In this document: piece by piece, positions 41,256 through 44,333 of the stretch
How positions within the stretch are numbered: position 1 is the first letter of the stretch
Layout: every line of letters starts with the position of its first letter
NCBI GenBank assembly: GCA_025358455.1
Contig: JANYJP010000021.1
Coordinates: 1 to 44,333 of the forward strand
Length of the DNA: 44,333 nt
Direction of reading: 5' to 3'
Source: Bacteroidales bacterium
GTDB lineage: Bacteria > Bacteroidota > Bacteroidia > Bacteroidales > VadinHA17
Notes under the pieces: model-generated
Told to the model about the DNA's origin: nothing
Seen by the model: only the letters and a program-made list of their open reading frames with translations
The model's database searches: none
Made by a program: the position numbers and the translations under genes

Positions 41256-44200
41256 ATGAACAGAAACAAACTAATTTTAATATTCAGCCTTCTATCATTT
41301 TTCACCATTCAACTCTCATCACAGGTTCCTTTTACCGGCAGCCAACCAGGTTATGAATTTAACAGAGGCATGGAGCTTTTCAATAAAGAGAAATTTCCTG
41401 CAGCAATCAGGTTGCTGGATGCCTATGTAAAAAGTGGCGATAAATCCGATCCCATAATGGTTTCTGAGGCTGAATACTTCAGTGCCGTTTCAGCTCTTAA
41501 GCTCTTTAACCCCGACGCTGAATTCAGAATGATAATATATATAGCAACTCATCCTGAAAGTCCGAGAATAAATGAAGCAAGACTTGAATTGGGAGACTTT
41601 TTCTATCAAAATAAAAATTACAGGAAAGCAGTTACATATTATGAAACAGTAAACAGGCAGGAGCTAAAAGGAGAAAAACTGGCTGAATATTTTTTCAGAC
41701 TTGGATATTCACTATACATAACAGGCGATAAAAGCAGGGCCCTCCTGATGTTTTCTGAGATAAAGGATATTGACACTGAATATACACCTCCGGCAGTTTA
41801 CTACTTTGCCCAGATTGCTTATGAGCAAAAGATGTATCTGACAGCTATGGAGGGGTTCACGCGACTGAAAAATGATGAAACCTTCGGTAGTGTCGTTCCA
41901 TTTTATATTGTTCAGATTTTGTACCTTGAAAAAGATTATGACGGAATTCTCAGTATGGCTCCCGACCTTCTCAAATCAGCAGGGAAGGAAAGAGCTGTAG
42001 AACTTTACAGGTTTATTGGTGATGCTTATTACAGTAAAGAAAACTATAAAGAGGCATTGCCTTATCTTGAGAAATATTCGACAGGTACCAAAGCAAGCGA
42101 CAGGGAGGATAAATTTCAGCTTGGATATTGTTACTTCAAAACAGGGGAGCTGGATAAGGCGATTAAACTATTCCTCGAAATTGGTGCCAGAAGCGACCTT
42201 TTAAGTCAGAATGTCTGGAATATTCTTGGTGATTGCTATCTGCAGAAAAACGATAAGAAAAGGGCCCGGTTTGCATTCGGGGAAGCTTCAAAACTTAATT
42301 ATGATAAAAAGATAAGTGAGGAGTCGCTCTTTAACTATGCAAAACTTACGTATGAAACATCATATTCTCCTTTTGGAGAGACAATTGCCGCGTTTCAGGA
42401 ATATATTGATAAGTACCCTGGTTCTGAAAGGATACAGGAGGCTTATGAATATCTTATTGGTACTTTCACCCAACTGAAAAATTATAAGGCTGCATTTTCT
42501 TTTCTCGAAAAAATATCCAATAAAGACAGCAGACTTGAAGAAGCATATCAGAGAGTAGCATTTTACAGAGGTCTCGAACTTTTTAAAAACCTTGAATTTG
42601 AAGCCTCTGTGGATATGTTTGATAAATCGCTGAAGTATGAAAAGTATAACAGACCAATAAGAGCCAGGGCAATATACTGGAGGGGTGAAGCCTCATACCG
42701 GCTTGGATATTACGATAAGGCAAAAAGCGATTACGAGTTGTTCATGGCTATTCCCAAATCAACACTCCTGGATGAATATAACCTCTTAAGGTATAACCTT
42801 GGTTATACATACTTTAACCTGAAAGACTATACAAATGCACTAACCCACTTAAAGGCTTTTGAGTCAGGTGTTCCAAATGCCCGACCGGAGGTGCTTGCTG
42901 ATGCAAAAAACAGGATTGCTGACTGTTATTATATCACAACCAACTATCAGATGGCAATAAACTATTATGATAAAGTTATTGAATATGGGAACCTCGATGC
43001 CGATTATGCAATGTTTCAGAAAGGATTCTCACTTGGACTTATGAATTCTGGCAAGGGCAAAGTTGATATTCTTACTTCACTGATCCTGAAATTTCCCACG
43101 TCATCTTATGTTCCGAATGCTATATTCGAAAGAGGAAGGGCATATATTGTGATGCAGGATTTTAACAGGGGAGAAGCAGATTTCAATACTGTAATATCCA
43201 CATACCAGACCAGTCCTTTTGTTCCCCGTTCCATGGTTCAGCTGGGTCTTCTGTATTACAACCTTGGCCAGAACGAAAAGGCAATATCACAGTTTAAAAC
43301 GGTTATTGAAAATTTCAAATCTACTCCTGAGGCAAGATACGCAATAACCGGGTTAAGAAACACTTATGTTGATATGAACGATGTTGATTCCTATTTCACA
43401 TATATCAAAACTCTCGATGGATATGGTGATATAAACCTGGCAGCTAAAGATTCGCTGGTATATACTTCAGGTGAAAATCTGTATATGACTTCCAGATTTG
43501 ACAAAGCAACCGAAGTATTCAAAAGCTATCTGAATGAGTTCCCTAATGGCAGTTTCAGACAGAATGCACAATATTATCTTGCTGAATGTCTCAGATCAAC
43601 CGGTAATAATGACGAAGCTTTAAAGCTTTATACGGAAGTAACTGCAGCTCCAAATAATCAGTTCATGGAACAATCACTCCTGGCAGTATCAAATATCTAT
43701 TTTGATAAAGAAGATTATACTTCGTCATATATTTATTATGACAAACTTGAAAAGACTGCCAGTACTGATGTTAACAAACTGATTGCGCTTAAAGGAGAGT
43801 TACGATCTGCTTTTCAGGCAGGCGATGCGCAGAAAACAATTATTGCTGCTCAAAAGATTATTAACTCAGGTAATATACCTGAAGAAATGATACGTGAAGC
43901 AAGCTTCATGAGTGCAAAAGCAAATTACAGTCTCAACAATTTTGATGAGGCTCTTAAGGAGTTCCGAAAAGTTGCAACTGAAGTTACAAGTATAGAGGGG
44001 GCTGAATCAAAATACAGGGTCGCTGAACTGTTAAATAAGAAAGATCAGGCGGCAGATGCTGAAAAGGTTATTACGGAATTCATAAGTCAGAATTCACCTC
44101 ATCAATACTGGATGGCAAGAATGTTTCTCCTTCTTGCTGATATCAGCATTAAAAAGGGAGATACCCTGCAGGCAAGAGCTACACTTCAGAGTCTGAAGGA

Positions 44201-44279
44201 TTATTATACTATTGACAATGATGGCATCCTTGATGAGGTGAAATCGAAACTTGATTCTCTTACCGATAATAAACAATAA
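41256..44279 (+). CDS. Large exported tetratricopeptide-repeat protein
   Basis: 1007 residues with a signal peptide (KLILIFSLLSFFTIQLSSQ). The mature protein is made of TPR and TPR-like helical pairs from end to end, e.g. AIRLLDAYVKSGD, YRKAVTYYETV, GDAYYSKENYKEALPYLEKY, LGYTYFNLKDYTNALTHLKAF and LGLLYYNLGQNEKAISQFKTVI. Such proteins act as scaffolds in the periplasm or at the outer membrane, e.g. in BamD-like or polysaccharide-related assemblies. No enzymatic domain is visible. It is bracketed by a 17-bp perfect inverted repeat. The next gene probably starts 35 bases downstream. Confidence 0.9.
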   Translation: MNRNKLILIFSLLSFFTIQLSSQVPFTGSQPGYEFNRGMELFNKEKFPAAIRLLDAYVKSGDKSDPIMVSEAEYFSAVSALKLFNPDAEFRMIIYIATHPESPRINEARLELGDFFYQNKNYRKAVTYYETVNRQELKGEKLAEYFFRLGYSLYITGDKSRALLMFSEIKDIDTEYTPPAVYYFAQIAYEQKMYLTAMEGFTRLKNDETFGSVVPFYIVQILYLEKDYDGILSMAPDLLKSAGKERAVELYRFIGDAYYSKENYKEALPYLEKYSTGTKASDREDKFQLGYCYFKTGELDKAIKLFLEIGARSDLLSQNVWNILGDCYLQKNDKKRARFAFGEASKLNYDKKISEESLFNYAKLTYETSYSPFGETIAAFQEYIDKYPGSERIQEAYEYLIGTFTQLKNYKAAFSFLEKISNKDSRLEEAYQRVAFYRGLELFKNLEFEASVDMFDKSLKYEKYNRPIRARAIYWRGEASYRLGYYDKAKSDYELFMAIPKSTLLDEYNLLRYNLGYTYFNLKDYTNALTHLKAFESGVPNARPEVLADAKNRIADCYYITTNYQMAINYYDKVIEYGNLDADYAMFQKGFSLGLMNSGKGKVDILTSLILKFPTSSYVPNAIFERGRAYIVMQDFNRGEADFNTVISTYQTSPFVPRSMVQLGLLYYNLGQNEKAISQFKTVIENFKSTPEARYAITGLRNTYVDMNDVDSYFTYIKTLDGYGDINLAAKDSLVYTSGENLYMTSRFDKATEVFKSYLNEFPNGSFRQNAQYYLAECLRSTGNNDEALKLYTEVTAAPNNQFMEQSLLAVSNIYFDKEDYTSSYIYYDKLEKTASTDVNKLIALKGELRSAFQAGDAQKTIIAAQKIINSGNIPEEMIREASFMSAKANYSLNNFDEALKEFRKVATEVTSIEGAESKYRVAELLNKKDQAADAEKVITEFISQNSPHQYWMARMFLLLADISIKKGDTLQARATLQSLKDYYTIDNDGILDEVKSKLDSLTDNKQ

Positions 44280-44282
44280 TCG

Positions 44283-44299
44283 TTGTAAGCCACATATAA
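44283..44299 (-). repeat. Right arm of the 17-bp inverted repeat flanking the TPR gene
   Basis: TTGTAAGCCACATATAA is the exact reverse complement of 41165-41181 and starts three bases after the TPR stop codon. It also lies 15 bases upstream of the probable start of the next gene. Confidence 0.85.
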
Positions 44300-44314
44300 T
44301 CAGATAGTAAACAA

Positions 44315-44333
44315 ATGTTTAAGCTAATACGAA
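44315..44333 (+). CDS. Probable start of the next gene (truncated by window edge)
   Basis: An ATG followed by codons for MFKLIR runs into the right edge. The A-rich sequence before it (agtaaacaaATG) is like other starts in the window, and the basic/hydrophobic opening would suit a signal peptide. Only six codons are visible, so this is a weak call. Confidence 0.35.

Noticed and set aside
1-44333. tRNA, rRNA or known riboswitch
   Set aside because: No clover-leaf or T-loop-like sequence, rRNA block or recognisable riboswitch core found by eye on either strand.

Overview
The window looks like a chromosomal segment from a member of the Bacteroidota, probably Bacteroidales/Marinilabiliales-like. 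Several intergenic regions carry the phylum's sigma-ABfr -7 box TAnnTTTG at short distances from start codons. The gene content fits as well: a bTHX ribosomal protein with a long Lys/Glu tail, a fused alpha/beta 2-oxoacid dehydrogenase E1, SSS sugar transporters, a Tat-exported Gfo/Idh/MocA oxidoreductase, a lone FtsE, and a small RRM protein next to a cold-shock protein. The DNA is AT-rich. I see no tRNA, rRNA, CRISPR array, transposase or phage gene.

Region 1 (1-10.65 kb, all + strand) is a carbohydrate catabolism island. It holds the tail of a large unidentified protein, an HpcH/HpaI-type aldolase, a secreted sialidase-like beta-propeller, a DapA/NanA-family lyase, a sodium:solute symporter and a YhcH cupin. 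A ribulokinase and a full-length transketolase follow. The layout suggests release, uptake and cleavage of a sugar acid feeding the pentose phosphate pathway. AraA, AraD and the usual downstream sialate enzymes are not in the window, so the true substrate is open.

Region 2 (10.9-21.7 kb, - strand) holds two HAD phosphatases with a 27-residue reading frame coupled between them, a complete tripartite RND efflux operon (TolC, lipoprotein adaptor, RND pump), and a 2-oxoacid dehydrogenase pair (E2, then fused E1) without E3. Divergent from it are a GntR/HutC-type regulator with a TreR/HutC-like palindrome in front of it and a secreted MocA-type oxidoreductase.

Region 3 (24-34.6 kb) is rich in RNA- and ribosome-related genes: RRM protein plus cold-shock protein, NYN-LOTUS protein plus Nim-like flavoprotein, bTHX plus a coupled GNAT acetyltransferase, and a DEAD-box helicase. 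A ThDP enzyme, an LTA-synthase-like sulfatase-fold membrane protein and an MFS transporter lie among them.

Region 4 (34.9-44.3 kb) holds a deacetylase-like/FemAB-like overlapping pair, an L-lactate dehydrogenase, a ChbG-like deacetylase plus a CCG-type Fe-S protein, FtsE, and a 1007-residue exported TPR protein.

The most unusual non-coding signals are (a) a family of short arrays with an 8-nt period (one 9-nt array) filling intergenic gaps, two of them starting exactly at a stop codon in the same context, and (b) a perfect 17-bp inverted repeat bracketing the TPR gene. All functional statements are inferred from sequence inspection; no database search was run.
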